Shown here one piece after another: positions 28,438-38,458 of a stretch of 64,000 nt of DNA (position 1 is the stretch's first letter; the number at the start of each line of letters is the position of its first letter). Made by a program: the position numbers and the translations under genes. Below the pieces are notes generated by a model that had not been told where the DNA came from, searched no databases, and worked only from the letters and a program-made list of their open reading frames with translations. This DNA is from Massilia sp. Root351 (GTDB lineage: Bacteria > Pseudomonadota > Gammaproteobacteria > Burkholderiales > Burkholderiaceae_D), in assembly GCF_001425045.1 (NCBI RefSeq), contig NZ_LMDJ01000001.1, positions 124,001 to 188,000 on the forward strand, in the 5' to 3' direction.

Positions 28438-29523
28438 TCAGAAGGTGTAGCCGACTTGGGGCTGCTTGTTTTCCAGCGCGTCCAGCAGGCGCACCAGCGG
28501 CTTCAAGTCCTTGTAGCGGCCGGCCGTCTTGCGCACGTACTCCAGCACCGTCGGCAAGTCGCCCAGGTACAGCGGCTTGCCGTCGCGGTAGTTCAGGCGG
28601 CAGAAGATGCCGAGGATTTTCAAGTGGCGCTGCAGCGCCATGTACTCGAAGTCCTTGTAGAAGGAATCGATGTCCTTGTTTACCGGCAGGCCCTCGGCCT
28701 TGGCGTGCTGCCAGTAGCGGATGGCCCAGTCCAGCACCAGTTCCTCGTCCCACGAAATGTAGGCGTCGCGCAGCAGCGAGGCCACGTCGTAGGTGATGGG
28801 GCCGTACACGGCGTCCTGGAAATCGAGGATGCCGGGATTCTTCTCGTCCATCCACATCAGGTTGCGCGAGTGGAAATCGCGGTGCATGTAGACCTGCTGC
28901 TGCGCCAGGCAGTTGGCGATGATGGCGTCGAACACCTTCTGCAGCTCGGCCGCCTGGGCTTCGGTCAGCACCGCGCCCAGGTGCTTGGCGATGTACCATT
29001 CCGGGAACAGGTTCAGCTCGCGCAGCATGAAGGCGCGGTCGAATTCGGGCAGCACGCCGGGCTGGCTGGCCTTCTGGATGTTCACCAGCGCTTCCAGCGC
29101 CTCGGCATACATGGTGGAGGCATTGTCGTGGTCCAGCACTTGCAGATAGGTGCTCACGCCCAGGTCCTGCAGCAGCAGCAAGCCGCGCTCGACGTCCTGC
29201 GCCACGATGGCAGGCACCGATACGCCGGCGGCGGCGAACAGCGCGTCAACCTTGACGAAGGCCGGCACGTTCTCGCGTTCGGGCGGCGCGTCCATCACGA
29301 TCAGGGTGGCGCCGTGGGCCGGCTGGTGCGCGGGCAGCACGTCGACGCGGAAATAGCGGCGGAAGCTGGCGTCTGCCGAGGCAGGGCGGGCCGACGCGGG
29401 ATCGACCAGGTTGAGGGAAACGAGCCAATCTTTCAACAGGATCAGGCGTGCGTCGGTCGCCTGGGCGCCGTCGTGGGCGGCGTTGCATGCGCCGTTAGGT
29501 GATAAGTTAGACAATAAAGACAT
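28438..29523 (-). CDS. amgK: N-acetylmuramate/N-acetylglucosamine anomeric kinase AmgK
   Basis: A 361-residue aminoglycoside-phosphotransferase-like kinase. The catalytic loop YMHRDFHSRNLMW and the metal-binding GILDFQDAVYGP are intact, and an N-terminal RRYFRVDV segment begins the kinase lobe. It phosphorylates MurNAc and GlcNAc at C1, giving the MurU substrate. ATG 29523 is chosen; an in-frame ATG at 29619 would nearly meet the lptD start and lacks a better ribosome site. It is divergent from lptD, which is the usual neighbour in beta- and gamma-proteobacteria. Confidence 0.92.
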   Translation of the reverse strand: MSLLSNLSPNGACNAAHDGAQATDARLILLKDWLVSLNLVDPASARPASADASFRRYFRVDVLPAHQPAHGATLIVMDAPPERENVPAFVKVDALFAAAGVSVPAIVAQDVERGLLLLQDLGVSTYLQVLDHDNASTMYAEALEALVNIQKASQPGVLPEFDRAFMLRELNLFPEWYIAKHLGAVLTEAQAAELQKVFDAIIANCLAQQQVYMHRDFHSRNLMWMDEKNPGILDFQDAVYGPITYDVASLLRDAYISWDEELVLDWAIRYWQHAKAEGLPVNKDIDSFYKDFEYMALQRHLKILGIFCRLNYRDGKPLYLGDLPTVLEYVRKTAGRYKDLKPLVRLLDALENKQPQVGYTF

Positions 29524-29563
29524 GAAACAGCCTGTGGAATCCGGTTGGTGTGAACAATTCCCA

Positions 29564-29569
29564 TATAAT
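29564..29569 (+). promoter_or_regulatory. Candidate -10 element for lptD
   Basis: A perfect TATAAT lies in the 99-base divergent region between amgK and lptD, about 55 bases before the lptD start. No convincing -35 hexamer lies 16-18 bases upstream, so the call is tentative. Confidence 0.4.
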
Positions 29570-29622
29570 AAGGGATTCAACTTAAAAAATCGCCTGTCAA
29601 TGGTGTTTCGTCCCTTCATTTC

Positions 29623-31866
29623 ATGAGCCGGTTCTCAGTCCCTCCTAGCCCCCACAGCTGGGCGTTCGCGCTCACGGCCCTCGTCACCGCCGCCGCGGTG
29701 CCCGGCTATGCCCAGACCGCCCCCAAACGCAGCCACGTGGCGGACCCGGAAGCGCCCACCGTCATCCGCGCCGAAGAATTCGACGGCCGGCCGGACCGCG
29801 AGCTGAATCTGACGCGCGATGTGGAAATCGTGCGCGACAAGACCCGCGTCACCGCCGACACGGCCTGCTTCCGCCAGGTCGAGGACGAGGTGGAGGCGCG
29901 CGGCGGCGTCAAGATCTGGCGCTACGGCGACTACTACACCGGCGACGAGCTCAAGTTGAACATGGAGTCGGGCAAGGGCTATATGCTCAACCCGACCTAC
30001 AAGCTGGAGCTGAACGCGGCCCAGGGCAAGGCGCAGCGCATCAACTTCCTCAACGAGGACGAGGCGCTGGTCATCGACGGCACCTACAGCACCTGCCAGG
30101 GACCGAATCCGGACTGGTACCTGAAATCGAGCACGCTGAACCTGGATTCCGGGCGCGACGTGGGCGTGGCCGGCAAGACCGTCGTCTACTTCAAGGACGT
30201 GCCCATCATCGGCACCCCGGCCATGTCGTTCTCGCTGTCGGGCGCGCGCCGCTCCGGCTGGCTGCCGCCGATCCCGGGCTTCGGCTCCAAGGGCCGCGCC
30301 GAGCTGACGGTGCCGTACTACTTCAACATCGCGCCCAACCGCGACCTGACGCTGTTCCCGCGCCTGATCGCGCGGCGCGGCATCCAGATCGGGGCGCATG
30401 CGCGCTATATCGGCGAAACCGACGCCGGCAGCTACGCCGGCGACACCTTCGTCGAGTACCTGCCGAACGACAAGCTGGCCGACGCCGACCGCTGGATGAT
30501 CACGTCCAACCACACGCAGGCCATCGCCAAGGACTGGTCCTACGGCTGGAACGTGCGCGCCGCATCGGACAACAACTACCCGAACGACTTTTCCAAGACC
30601 GTGTCCGGCTCGGCCGAGCGCCAGCTGCTGCGCGAGCTGCGCACCGACTATCGCGGCGAATACTGGAGCCTGTCGGCGCGGGTGCAGAAGTACCAGGTGC
30701 TGCAAGACCCGGCGGCCGTCGCCGGCTCGCCGCTGTTCGTGCCGCGCCCGTACGACCGCCTGCCGGCCATCAATTTCCACGCCGCCCGCTACGACGTGGC
30801 CGGCTTCGACTGGCAGGTCAGCAGTGAACTGACCAGCTTCTGGCATCCGACCCTGACGCGCGGCAACCGCCTGGTGGCGGTGCCGCAGGTGAGCTACCCC
30901 ATCATCGGCCCCAGCTACTTCATCACGCCCAAGCTGATGCTCAACGCAGCGGCCTACCAGCTCGACCCGCACGACGGCGCGGACGGCAAGTCGCTCACGC
31001 GCGCCGTGCCCACCATGTCGCTCGATTCGGGTCTGGTGTTCGAGCGCGACACCAAGCTGTTCGGCCGCAACGCCACGCAGACGCTGGAGCCGCGCCTGTT
31101 CTACGTGAAGACGCCGTACCGTGACCAGAAGGAGTTCCCGAACTTCGACACGGCGGCGGCCACCTTCAACTTCTCGCAGATCTTCAACGAAAACCGCTTC
31201 GTCGGCTCGGACCGGGTGGGCGACGCCAACCACGTCACGGCGGCGGTGGTGTCGCGCTTCCTGGAAGCGAGCGGCGCCGAGCGCCTGCGCCTGGCCTTTG
31301 GCCAGCGTTTCTACTTCAGCGACCAGCGCGTGCAGCTCGACGCCAGCACCCCCACGCGCGACGCCAAGTCGGACATCCTGCTGGCGGCCACCGGCGTCAT
31401 CTCCGACAGCTGGGTGCTCGACAGCGCGGTGCAGTACAATCCCTCGGACAGCCGGGTGGTCAGCTCGAACCACGCGGTGCGCTGGAGCCCCGGCCCGAAG
31501 AAAGTGCTGAACCTGGGCTACCGCTACCTGCGCGACTCGGTCAGCAACAAGGACGTGTTCAAGAACGTGGACCTGTCCAGCCAATGGCCGCTGACGGCGC
31601 GCTGGTACGGCGTGGGCCGCATCAGCTATTCTTTGCAGGGCAAGAAGATCCTGGAAGGCTTGCTGGGCCTGGAATACGCGCACGATTGCTGGGTGTTCCG
31701 CATGGGCGCGCAGCGCTTCGTGACCACCGCCGAGGAAGCGTCCACGCCGATCTTCTTCCAGCTGGAACTGAACGGCCTGTCCAAGTTCGGCGTCGGCAAT
31801 CCGCTGGAGGTGCTGCGCAACAGCATTCCAGGCTACCAGCGCCTGAACGAGAGCACCCGCCGCTAA
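29623..31866 (+). CDS. lptD: LPS-assembly protein LptD
   Basis: A 747-residue outer-membrane beta-barrel that inserts lipopolysaccharide into the outer leaflet with LptE. The signal peptide ends near GYAQTAP. A periplasmic beta-jellyroll (IRAEEFDGRPDRELNLTRDVEI) precedes the barrel, which contains SFSLSGARRSGWLPP. Only three cysteines are visible: C82, C158 (YSTCQGP) and C689 (HDCWVF). E. coli uses four in two disulfides. The gene heads the run lptD-surA-pdxA-rsmA. Confidence 0.96.
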   Translation: MSRFSVPPSPHSWAFALTALVTAAAVPGYAQTAPKRSHVADPEAPTVIRAEEFDGRPDRELNLTRDVEIVRDKTRVTADTACFRQVEDEVEARGGVKIWRYGDYYTGDELKLNMESGKGYMLNPTYKLELNAAQGKAQRINFLNEDEALVIDGTYSTCQGPNPDWYLKSSTLNLDSGRDVGVAGKTVVYFKDVPIIGTPAMSFSLSGARRSGWLPPIPGFGSKGRAELTVPYYFNIAPNRDLTLFPRLIARRGIQIGAHARYIGETDAGSYAGDTFVEYLPNDKLADADRWMITSNHTQAIAKDWSYGWNVRAASDNNYPNDFSKTVSGSAERQLLRELRTDYRGEYWSLSARVQKYQVLQDPAAVAGSPLFVPRPYDRLPAINFHAARYDVAGFDWQVSSELTSFWHPTLTRGNRLVAVPQVSYPIIGPSYFITPKLMLNAAAYQLDPHDGADGKSLTRAVPTMSLDSGLVFERDTKLFGRNATQTLEPRLFYVKTPYRDQKEFPNFDTAAATFNFSQIFNENRFVGSDRVGDANHVTAAVVSRFLEASGAERLRLAFGQRFYFSDQRVQLDASTPTRDAKSDILLAATGVISDSWVLDSAVQYNPSDSRVVSSNHAVRWSPGPKKVLNLGYRYLRDSVSNKDVFKNVDLSSQWPLTARWYGVGRISYSLQGKKILEGLLGLEYAHDCWVFRMGAQRFVTTAEEASTPIFFQLELNGLSKFGVGNPLEVLRNSIPGYQRLNESTRR

Positions 31867-31893
31867 CCCGGCTTTATCCTTCACCACTGACTC

Positions 31894-33315
31894 ATGAGCG
31901 TCACATCTATGCGTAATGCCCGTATGCACCAACTCAAGATCGCAGCCCTGCTGCTGTGCGCCATCACCGCCGGCGGCCAAGCCCTGGCGCAGGACGCCAA
32001 GCCAGCCGCCACCCCCGCAGCCGCCCCTGCCGCCGGCAAGGGCTTCACGCCGCCGGTCCCGGTCGGCCAGACCAATAACACGCCGATCGACTCGATCGCC
32101 GTGGTCGTCAATGAAGACGTCATCACCCGCCGCGAGCTGACCGAGCGCGTCAAGACCGTGGTGCAGCGCATGAAGGCGCAAAACGTGCAGCTGCCCGGCG
32201 ACGCCGACCTGCAGCGCCAGATCCTGGAGCGCATGATCGTCGAACGCGCCCAGCTGCAGCTGGCCAAGGAAATGGGCGTGCGCGTGGACGACAATCAGCT
32301 CGACCGCGCCATCGCCCGTATCGCCGAGCAGCAGAAGCTCACCGTGCAGGACATGCGCAACCAGATGGAGAAGGAAGGCATCACCTTCGCCGCCTTCCGC
32401 GAAGAGATCCGCGAAGAGATCATCATGCAGCGCCTGCGCGAGCACGAGGTCGACTCCAAGGTGCAGATTTCGGACGCCGAAGTGGACGCCCACCTGGCCG
32501 CCGAAGCGGCCATGGCCGCCGAGCAGTTTGAAATGAACATCTCGCAGATCATGATCCGGATTCCGGAGAACGCCTCGCCGGAAGTGATCGCGCAGAAGAA
32601 AGCGCGCGCCGACGAAGTGATGCGCCAGCTGCGCACCGGCGCCGACTTCGCCAAGATGGCCGCCACCTACTCCGACGCCGGCGACGCGCTCAAGGGCGGC
32701 GAAGTGGGCTGGCGCAGCGCCGACCGCCTGCCGCCGCTGTTCGCCGAAGCGCTGGAAAAACTCAAGCCGGGCCAGGTCACGCCGGTGATGAAAAGCGTGG
32801 GCGCCTTCCACATCCTGAAGCTGAGCGAAAAGCGCAGCATGGCCGAAGCCCAGGCGGCGGCGGCCGTGACGCAGACCCGCGCGCGCCACATCCTGATCAA
32901 GGTCACCCCCAGCACCAGCGCGGCCGACGCCAAGCGCAAGCTGGAAGACCTGAAGGAGCGCCTGGACAACAAGGCCGCCAAGTTCGAAGATCTGGCGCGC
33001 CTGCAGTCGAACGACACCTCGGCTTCCAAGGGCGGCGACCTGGGCTGGCTGATGCCGGGCGACACGCTGCCGGAGTTCGAGGCGGCCATGAACGGCCTGA
33101 AGATCGGCGAAGTGAGCGCCCCGGTGGAAACCAGTTTCGGCTACCACCTGATCGAAGTGCTCGAGCGCAAGACCGACGACCTGTCGAAAGAGAAGCAGCG
33201 CACCGCCGCCCGCAACGCCATCCGCGAACGCAAGACCGAGGAAGCGGCCGAAGACTGGCAGCGCCAGGTACGCGACCGCGCCTACGTCGAGTACCGCGGC
33301 GACGACCTGAAATAA
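31894..33315 (+). CDS. surA: Periplasmic chaperone and peptidyl-prolyl isomerase SurA
   Basis: A 473-residue exported folding factor for outer-membrane proteins. It has a signal peptide ([15 protein letters not shown]), an N-terminal chaperone domain with [18 protein letters not shown], and two parvulin domains. Parvulin 1 is around residues 210-325 ([31 protein letters not shown]); parvulin 2 is around residues 330-435 ([37 protein letters not shown]). In-frame ATGs at 31909 and 31924 are alternative starts. It is co-directional with lptD, its client. Confidence 0.95.
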   Translation: MSVTSMRNARMHQLKIAALLLCAITAGGQALAQDAKPAATPAAAPAAGKGFTPPVPVGQTNNTPIDSIAVVVNEDVITRRELTERVKTVVQRMKAQNVQLPGDADLQRQILERMIVERAQLQLAKEMGVRVDDNQLDRAIARIAEQQKLTVQDMRNQMEKEGITFAAFREEIREEIIMQRLREHEVDSKVQISDAEVDAHLAAEAAMAAEQFEMNISQIMIRIPENASPEVIAQKKARADEVMRQLRTGADFAKMAATYSDAGDALKGGEVGWRSADRLPPLFAEALEKLKPGQVTPVMKSVGAFHILKLSEKRSMAEAQAAAAVTQTRARHILIKVTPSTSAADAKRKLEDLKERLDNKAAKFEDLARLQSNDTSASKGGDLGWLMPGDTLPEFEAAMNGLKIGEVSAPVETSFGYHLIEVLERKTDDLSKEKQRTAARNAIRERKTEEAAEDWQRQVRDRAYVEYRGDDLK

Positions 33316-33338
33316 TCCACCAGGGAAGGGGAGCCTCG

Positions 33339-34430
33339 ATGAGCGCCACTCTGCAATCCGGGCGCCCCAGAGTGCGCCCCCCCGGCGCCCGCCCGGCCAT
33401 TGCGGTCACGGTGGGCGAACCGGCCGGCATCGGTCCGGAAATTTCCATCCGCGCCGCCTGGGCCATGCGCAAGGAAGTCAATTGCGTGCTGCTGGGCGAC
33501 GCCGCCTTCCTGGCCATGACGGCCAGCTATATCGACCCCGAGATCCGGCTGTCCGCGCTGTCGCTGCAGGCGGTGCGCAACGGCGGCCTGCCGCACTTCG
33601 GCCCCGGCACCGTCAGCGTGATCGACGTGCCGCTGGCCGCGCACGTGGTGCCCGGCACGCTGGACAAGGAAAACGGCCGTGCCGTGCTGGCCACGCTGGA
33701 CGCGGCCATCGAAGGCATCGGCGCCGGCTGGTTCGACGCGGTGGCCACGGCGCCGCTGCAAAAGAGCACCATCAACGACGCCGGCGTGCCGTTCTCCGGC
33801 CACACCGAATACTTCGCCGAAAAAACCGGCACCGCGCAAGTGGTGATGATGCTGGCCGGGCAACCGCTGTCGCCGGCCGGCGAGGCGCCGCAGCCGCCGC
33901 TGCGGGTGGCCCTGGCCACCACCCATTTGCCGCTCAAGGATGTCGCCGGCGCGCTGACGGTGGACAGCCTGGGCACCACGCTGGACATCATCGCGCACGA
34001 CCTGAAGACTAAATTCGGCATCGCCGCGCCGCGCATCCTGGTGGCCGGCCTGAACCCGCACGCGGGCGAAAACGGTTACCTGGGGCGCGAAGACCTCGAC
34101 GTGGTGGCCCCGGCCATCGCGGCGGCGCAGGGGCGCGGCATCGCCGCCAGCGGCCCCTATCCGGCCGACACCCTGTTCCAGCCCAAATACCTGCGCGACG
34201 CCGACTGCGTGCTGGCCATGTACCACGACCAGGGCCTGCCGGTGCTCAAATACGCCACCTTCGGGCGCGGCATCAACATCACGCTCGGCCTGCCGCTGAT
34301 CCGCACCTCGGTCGACCACGGCACCGCGCTCGACCTGGCCGCGCAAGGCCTGGGCCGCGCCGAATGCGGCAGCATGGAAGCGGCCATCGCCGCGGCCGCC
34401 GCCATGGCCGGCGCCGCTCACCACATTTAA
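33339..34430 (+). CDS. pdxA: 4-hydroxythreonine-4-phosphate dehydrogenase PdxA
   Basis: A 363-residue enzyme of pyridoxal phosphate synthesis that oxidises 4-phosphohydroxy-L-threonine. The family segments are present: [44 protein letters not shown] with its metal-binding His, and [18 protein letters not shown] strong AAGGGGAG lies 6 bases before ATG 33339. The N-terminus carries about 20 extra Arg/Pro-rich residues before the conserved [10 protein letters not shown]. It lies between surA and rsmA, as in E. coli. Confidence 0.96.
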   Translation: MSATLQSGRPRVRPPGARPAIAVTVGEPAGIGPEISIRAAWAMRKEVNCVLLGDAAFLAMTASYIDPEIRLSALSLQAVRNGGLPHFGPGTVSVIDVPLAAHVVPGTLDKENGRAVLATLDAAIEGIGAGWFDAVATAPLQKSTINDAGVPFSGHTEYFAEKTGTAQVVMMLAGQPLSPAGEAPQPPLRVALATTHLPLKDVAGALTVDSLGTTLDIIAHDLKTKFGIAAPRILVAGLNPHAGENGYLGREDLDVVAPAIAAAQGRGIAASGPYPADTLFQPKYLRDADCVLAMYHDQGLPVLKYATFGRGINITLGLPLIRTSVDHGTALDLAAQGLGRAECGSMEAAIAAAAAMAGAAHHI

Positions 34431-34440
34431 AAGAACAACC

Positions 34441-35217
34441 ATGAAACACATCGCACGCAAACGCTTCGGCCAGAACTTCCTGCACGACGACAACGTCCTG
34501 TCCAGCATCACCGAATCCATCAACCCGCGCCCCGGCGACGCCATGGTGGAAATCGGCCCCGGGCTGGCCGCGATGACCGACCAGCTGCTGCGTTCGTTGC
34601 CCCACATGCACGTGGTCGAGCTGGACCGCGACCTGGTGGCGCGGCTGGAAAAGAAATACCCGCGCGACAAGCTGACCATCCACTCCGGCGACGCGCTCAA
34701 GTTCGACTTCGGCAGCATCCCGGTGCCGGCAGGGCAAAAGCTGCGGGTGGTCGGCAACCTGCCGTACAACATCTCCAGCCCGCTCCTGTTCCACCTGGCC
34801 GACTTCGCGCCGCAGGTGCAGGACCAGCACTTCATGCTGCAAAAAGAAGTGGTCGAGCGCATGGTGGCCGAGCCGGGCAGCAAGGTATATGGCCGGCTGT
34901 CGGTGATGCTGCAATGGCGCTACCACATGGACCTGCTGTTCGTGGTGCCGCCGGAAGCGTTCGACCCGCCGCCAAAGGTCGATTCGGCCATCGTGCGCAT
35001 GATCCCGGTGGCCAAGCCGCTGCCGTGCGACCGCGAGACCCTGGAAGCGGTGGTGCAGAAGGCGTTCTCCCAGCGCCGCAAGGTGATCCGCAACTGCCTG
35101 TCCGGCATGTTCACCGAAGAGCAGATCCGCGCCGCCGGCATCGACCCCACCGCCCGCCCCGAGACGGTCGCGCTGGAAGGCTATGTCGCCCTCGCCAACT
35201 TGCTGAAACCGGTCTAA
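34441..35217 (+). CDS. rsmA: 16S rRNA dimethyladenosine transferase RsmA/KsgA
   Basis: A 258-residue methyltransferase that dimethylates A1518 and A1519 of 16S rRNA. Motifs are [10 protein letters not shown], the SAM-binding [14 protein letters not shown] and the catalytic [14 protein letters not shown], with a C-terminal helical domain ([12 protein letters not shown]). It is the last gene of the lptD-surA-pdxA-rsmA run. A long REP-like hairpin starts 13 bases after the stop and could end the transcript. Confidence 0.97.
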   Translation: MKHIARKRFGQNFLHDDNVLSSITESINPRPGDAMVEIGPGLAAMTDQLLRSLPHMHVVELDRDLVARLEKKYPRDKLTIHSGDALKFDFGSIPVPAGQKLRVVGNLPYNISSPLLFHLADFAPQVQDQHFMLQKEVVERMVAEPGSKVYGRLSVMLQWRYHMDLLFVVPPEAFDPPPKVDSAIVRMIPVAKPLPCDRETLEAVVQKAFSQRRKVIRNCLSGMFTEEQIRAAGIDPTARPETVALEGYVALANLLKPV

Positions 35218-35229
35218 CTTTCCCAACCC

Positions 35230-35296
35230 CAAAATGGGGTCAGGGTTAATTATCTATGCAATCCACGCATAGATAATTAACCCTGACCCCATTTTG
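35230..35296. repeat. REP-like perfect inverted repeat (GGGGTCAGGGTTAATT family), copy 2
   Basis: Two perfect 30-base arms (35230-35259, 35267-35296) enclose a 7-base loop. The outer part AATGGGGTCAGGGTTAATT is identical to copy 1 at 12939, while the inner part of the arm (TATCTATGC) is unrelated yet still self-complementary. It again sits at the end of a + operon facing a minus-strand gene. Confidence 0.85.
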
Positions 35297-35309
35297 CGTT
35301 GGAGCAAGC

Positions 35310-35338
35310 AAAAAAAAAGCCCGCTCAGGGAGCGGGCT
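35310..35338 (-). terminator. Rho-independent terminator for the minus-strand lipoprotein gene(s)
   Basis: An 8-bp stem AGCCCGCT/AGCGGGCT (35318-35325 with 35331-35338) with loop CAGGG follows nine A residues (35310-35318), a T-run on the minus strand. It lies about 120 bases beyond the lipoprotein stop at 35460. Confidence 0.75.
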
Positions 35339-35459
35339 AAATCCAATTCTTTGGGAAGAAATGGAGGAGACAGGTGCATTATGCTGCGCCGCAGAATATA
35401 TCGCCAATTTATTTTGGCGATACCAGTTATTCTGCTAATTTATATCTCCCCGCTCCTTC

Positions 35460-36086
35460 TTACGGCGTCGGTGCGCAGGTCACCACGATGTTGGCGCGCG
35501 GGGCGTTGCCCATCACGTCGGTGCCATTGGCAACGCTGCAGCCCAGCTTGACCGGGCTGACCGTGACCGAGGTGATTTCCAGCACGGACACGCCGTAGGC
35601 CTGGCCATCCGCGACCGGGGTGCCGAAGGTGAAGTTCGGCGTGTCCTTGGTCAGCAGGACCTGGCCGCCCAGGCTGCCGTTGGTCAGCTTGACGTTGTAG
35701 TCGCCGGTGATGCCGGTGACCGTGCCGCCTATGGTGTAGGTGTTCTGGGTGCAGATTACGCTGGCCGAGATGGAGGCGGTGTGGCCGGCCGAACCGCTGC
35801 CGTTGACCACGCTGCACGTCATGTGGTCCGGCTGCTTCAGCACCTTGATGTCGTAGGCGGTACCGTAGGAAATGCTGTTGCCGAACTTGAAGGTGGTGGC
35901 GCCCACCGGCACCGGCAGGTTGTCGCTGCCGTTTTGCAGCACCAGGCCGCTATTGGCCATCGGCTGCGAAACGCCTTGGCTGGTGACGAACACGCCGGCC
36001 ACGTCGAACGACGCTTTGCCGCCGCAGGCGCTCAGCGCCAGCAGCAGGGCCGCCGCAGCGGTAGTGCGTACAGGGAATGCTTTCAT
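35460..36086 (-). CDS. Putative lipoprotein of two repeat units (unknown function)
   Basis: A 208-residue protein with a lipoprotein signal (LLLALSACGG, lipobox LSAC). The mature part is two similar units of about 85 residues: each has a leading G-x-V segment, a Leu-rich strand with NG, then FxFG and a G-x-AY-x-V-x-VL pattern, and a late Cys in a C-x-V-x-NG-x-G motif (MTCSVVNGSG; LGCSVANGTD). It is homologous to the next gene upstream (36109-36699). The spacing of Cys (about four in the mature part) suggests disulfides at the cell surface. No function is recognised. It is probably co-transcribed with its paralogue. Confidence 0.72.
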   Translation of the reverse strand: MKAFPVRTTAAAALLLALSACGGKASFDVAGVFVTSQGVSQPMANSGLVLQNGSDNLPVPVGATTFKFGNSISYGTAYDIKVLKQPDHMTCSVVNGSGSAGHTASISASVICTQNTYTIGGTVTGITGDYNVKLTNGSLGGQVLLTKDTPNFTFGTPVADGQAYGVSVLEITSVTVSPVKLGCSVANGTDVMGNAPRANIVVTCAPTP

Positions 36087-36108
36087 GTATTGCTCCAGGC
36101 TTGTTTGA

Positions 36109-36699
36109 TCACGCAGGTTTGTTCACGCAGGTCACGGCGACGGTGTTGACGGCGGCCATCGGCATCTTGGCCGCAGTGCCGTTGGCGACGGTGCAGTTCT
36201 GCCCGGCCGGCTGCGTGAGCACGGTCACGCCGTACGGCGCGCCGTTCGGCACCGGGACCGGGAAGGTGAACGTGGTGGCGCCAGGCAGGATGGCCACCGT
36301 GTTGTCGCCGTTGGCCAATGCCAGGCCGGCGCCGGTCAGGCCGCTAACCGTGCCGCCCAGCGCAAACGGCTCGGTGGAGCAGGTGATCACCGTGGTGCTG
36401 TAGGTGTAGTAGTTGATCTTGTTCTTGTTGTTGCTCGGCAGGCAAGTCTGGCCGTCCGGGCTCTTGTCGACCTTCACTTCGAACGCGGTGTCCGGCGCCA
36501 GCAGGTCGGGGAAGGAGAAGCTGGACGGCGCGCCGTCGATCACCAGCTGCTTGCCGCCGTTGCTCAGGATCAGGCCGGCACGGTTCAGGCCGATAATGCT
36601 GCCGCTCACCGGCAGGCTGCCGCTGTCGCTGCCGCCGCAAGCGGCCAGCGCGCTGGCCAACAGCAGGGCGGCGCCGCAACGCGAGGTCAAACTTTTCAT
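36109..36699 (-). CDS. Putative lipoprotein, paralogue of the adjacent gene (unknown function)
   Basis: A 196-residue lipoprotein (signal ending LASALAACGG). Like its neighbour it consists of two repeats: VSGSIIGLNRAGLILSNGG and LGGTVSGLTGAGLALANGD begin the two units, and FTFPVPVPNGAPYGVTVLTQP with NCTVANG closes the second. The start at 36699 (MKSLTSR) is preceded by TGGAGAG; a longer ATG at 36729 lacks such a site. It ends 22 bases before the paralogue starts. An Ig-like or beta-sandwich surface role is plausible but unproven. Confidence 0.72.
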   Translation of the reverse strand: MKSLTSRCGAALLLASALAACGGSDSGSLPVSGSIIGLNRAGLILSNGGKQLVIDGAPSSFSFPDLLAPDTAFEVKVDKSPDGQTCLPSNNKNKINYYTYSTTVITCSTEPFALGGTVSGLTGAGLALANGDNTVAILPGATTFTFPVPVPNGAPYGVTVLTQPAGQNCTVANGTAAKMPMAAVNTVAVTCVNKPA

Positions 36700-36846
36700 A
36701 AAACTCTCCAGATACTGATGTAGGTACAAAGGTAAGGAAGGCCGGGCCTTGCGGCTGCGGAGGCAAGAGGCGCAATCGGCGCCTATTTTAGTGCATCCGG
36801 AACCGGCAACTTGTAACAGCTTGTGACTTTTGACATGCGAAACCGG

Positions 36847-38343
36847 CTATTGTACTTGTGTCACGCTGCATACGGAGCGTCGGCCGCTGATACGGCAGCG
36901 GTTTTTTATCGCGCCATGGCGGTCGTGCACCGTCACACTCCACTCGCCCGGCGCGCCGCGCTCCATGGCCATGAAGCCGAAGCCGCCTATCCAGCTGCTG
37001 AACTGATCGACCACCGCACCGGGCGCCGGGGTGATGCCGGCCGGTAGCCTGGCCGGCAGCGGGGCCATGGCCTCGGCGGTGCCGGAGAAGCCTGCCACGA
37101 ACTGGGTCGGGTGCGCACTGGAAAAGCTCAGCTGCTGCCACAGGTGCACATGCCCGGACAGCAGCGCCTGCACCCGCGCCGGCAACAGCTGCGGATTGAG
37201 CGAACCGAAGCTTTGCTGCAGGCCGAGGTCGCCCAGGTGCCAGGCCAGCGCCCCGTTCGGCTGGACTTCGGCGCCCACACCCAGGATGGGGTGGTGCATC
37301 ACGGCGATGTTCCACTCGGCCTGCTGCGCCAGCCCGTCCAGCCGCTGGTAGGTGGCGCGGTATTGCTCGTGGCCGGTGTCCCCCGGTTTCAGCCCTTTCC
37401 AGGTGGTGGAAGCCGTGTCGGCCACCAGCAGCTGGGCGCCGCCGCCCAGCGGTACGGCGTAGGGCGCGCTGTAGTTGGCGTCGCCGTCGCGTGCGGGATC
37501 GATGCAGTCGCGGCCGCTCTGCAGGGGGCGTGGGTCGAGCAGGCGCCACCAGCCCTGCCCGGCGCGCTCGCAGTGTTCGTGGTTGCCGCGCGCCACGACC
37601 CATGGCGCGGCCGCCAGCAGGGCGGCCCCGGGGCGGAAGAAGTCTTCGCGCCAGGTGTCCCAGCCGTAGCCGTAGGGGCTGCCGGCGCAGCCCGCCTTGC
37701 CGGGCGGGCAGGGGCTTTCCCGGTAGTGGTAGTCGCCCACGTGCACCACCAGGTCCGGCTTCCAGGCCGCCGCCGCCGCCGCCACCGTGGCGAAGGGGTA
37801 GGCTTGCGGGTCGTTGCAGTCCTGGAATTCGTTGCCGCTCCTTTTAAGGCGGCAGCCGGTGTCGCCGATGACGACGATGCGCTGCGGCGCGGGGCGCGGC
37901 AGCGGCAAGGCGGTGGCAAAGCCCGGCCCTTCCACCCTGGCGCTGGCGGCTCCGGGCGGCAGGTCCGCTTCGCACACGCGTAGCGGGAAGGCGGAGGGCT
38001 TGGCGTCGCCCTTGGTGGCGTTGGGGCGCAGCGGCAGGGTGGCCGGCGCGGCGCGCTGCGCCATCGGGCGGCTGGCGCCATCGACCACGATGGCGGGGCA
38101 GGCTGCCGCGTCGAGCACCACGCGCGCGACGGCGCCGGACTCGCCCACCAGCACGTAGGCGGCGTAGCCGCCCTGCGCGTCCGGTGCGGCCGGGGCGGAC
38201 AGCTGTGCCGGCCCTGCCGTGGGCTGGAGGGAACAGGCTGCCAGCAAAGCCAGCTGGGCCAGCGCGGCCAGCGGCCGCCATGCCCGCCATAGCGGCGACA
38301 ATGGCAGCGGGGAGGGGGCGCGCAAGGCGGGCAGTTGGGGCAA
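36847..38343 (-). CDS. Metallophosphoesterase, probable lipoprotein
   Basis: A 498-residue calcineurin-like phosphoesterase. The metal-site motifs are in order: VVIGDTG, HVGDYHYRE, VARGNHEHC, AVMHHP and SGHVHLW. The N-terminus is a long basic leader followed by LAQLALLAACSLQP, a possible lipobox. A Pro/Ala-rich domain of about 130 residues precedes the catalytic domain. Many cysteines (GDTGC, ESPC, AGC, GRDC) fit a periplasmic location. Substrate not recognisable. It is divergent from the HAD gene. Confidence 0.85.
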   Translation of the reverse strand: MPQLPALRAPSPLPLSPLWRAWRPLAALAQLALLAACSLQPTAGPAQLSAPAAPDAQGGYAAYVLVGESGAVARVVLDAAACPAIVVDGASRPMAQRAAPATLPLRPNATKGDAKPSAFPLRVCEADLPPGAASARVEGPGFATALPLPRPAPQRIVVIGDTGCRLKRSGNEFQDCNDPQAYPFATVAAAAAAWKPDLVVHVGDYHYRESPCPPGKAGCAGSPYGYGWDTWREDFFRPGAALLAAAPWVVARGNHEHCERAGQGWWRLLDPRPLQSGRDCIDPARDGDANYSAPYAVPLGGGAQLLVADTASTTWKGLKPGDTGHEQYRATYQRLDGLAQQAEWNIAVMHHPILGVGAEVQPNGALAWHLGDLGLQQSFGSLNPQLLPARVQALLSGHVHLWQQLSFSSAHPTQFVAGFSGTAEAMAPLPARLPAGITPAPGAVVDQFSSWIGGFGFMAMERGAPGEWSVTVHDRHGAIKNRCRISGRRSVCSVTQVQ

Positions 38344-38458
38344 GGGACACTCCGTGTGGACAATCCGCTAATTTAGCATGCGCTGGCCCTGCCTTGCACC
38401 GCAACCGCAGCGCCGCCGCGTGCTCCCCATGCCGCCGCAGCCGTGCGACAATACCGCC

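Noticed and set aside
29635..33147. Minus-strand open frame of about 1170 codons opposite lptD and surA
   Set aside because: It crosses two well-identified genes and has no recognisable motif; it is an antisense shadow of high-GC coding sequence.
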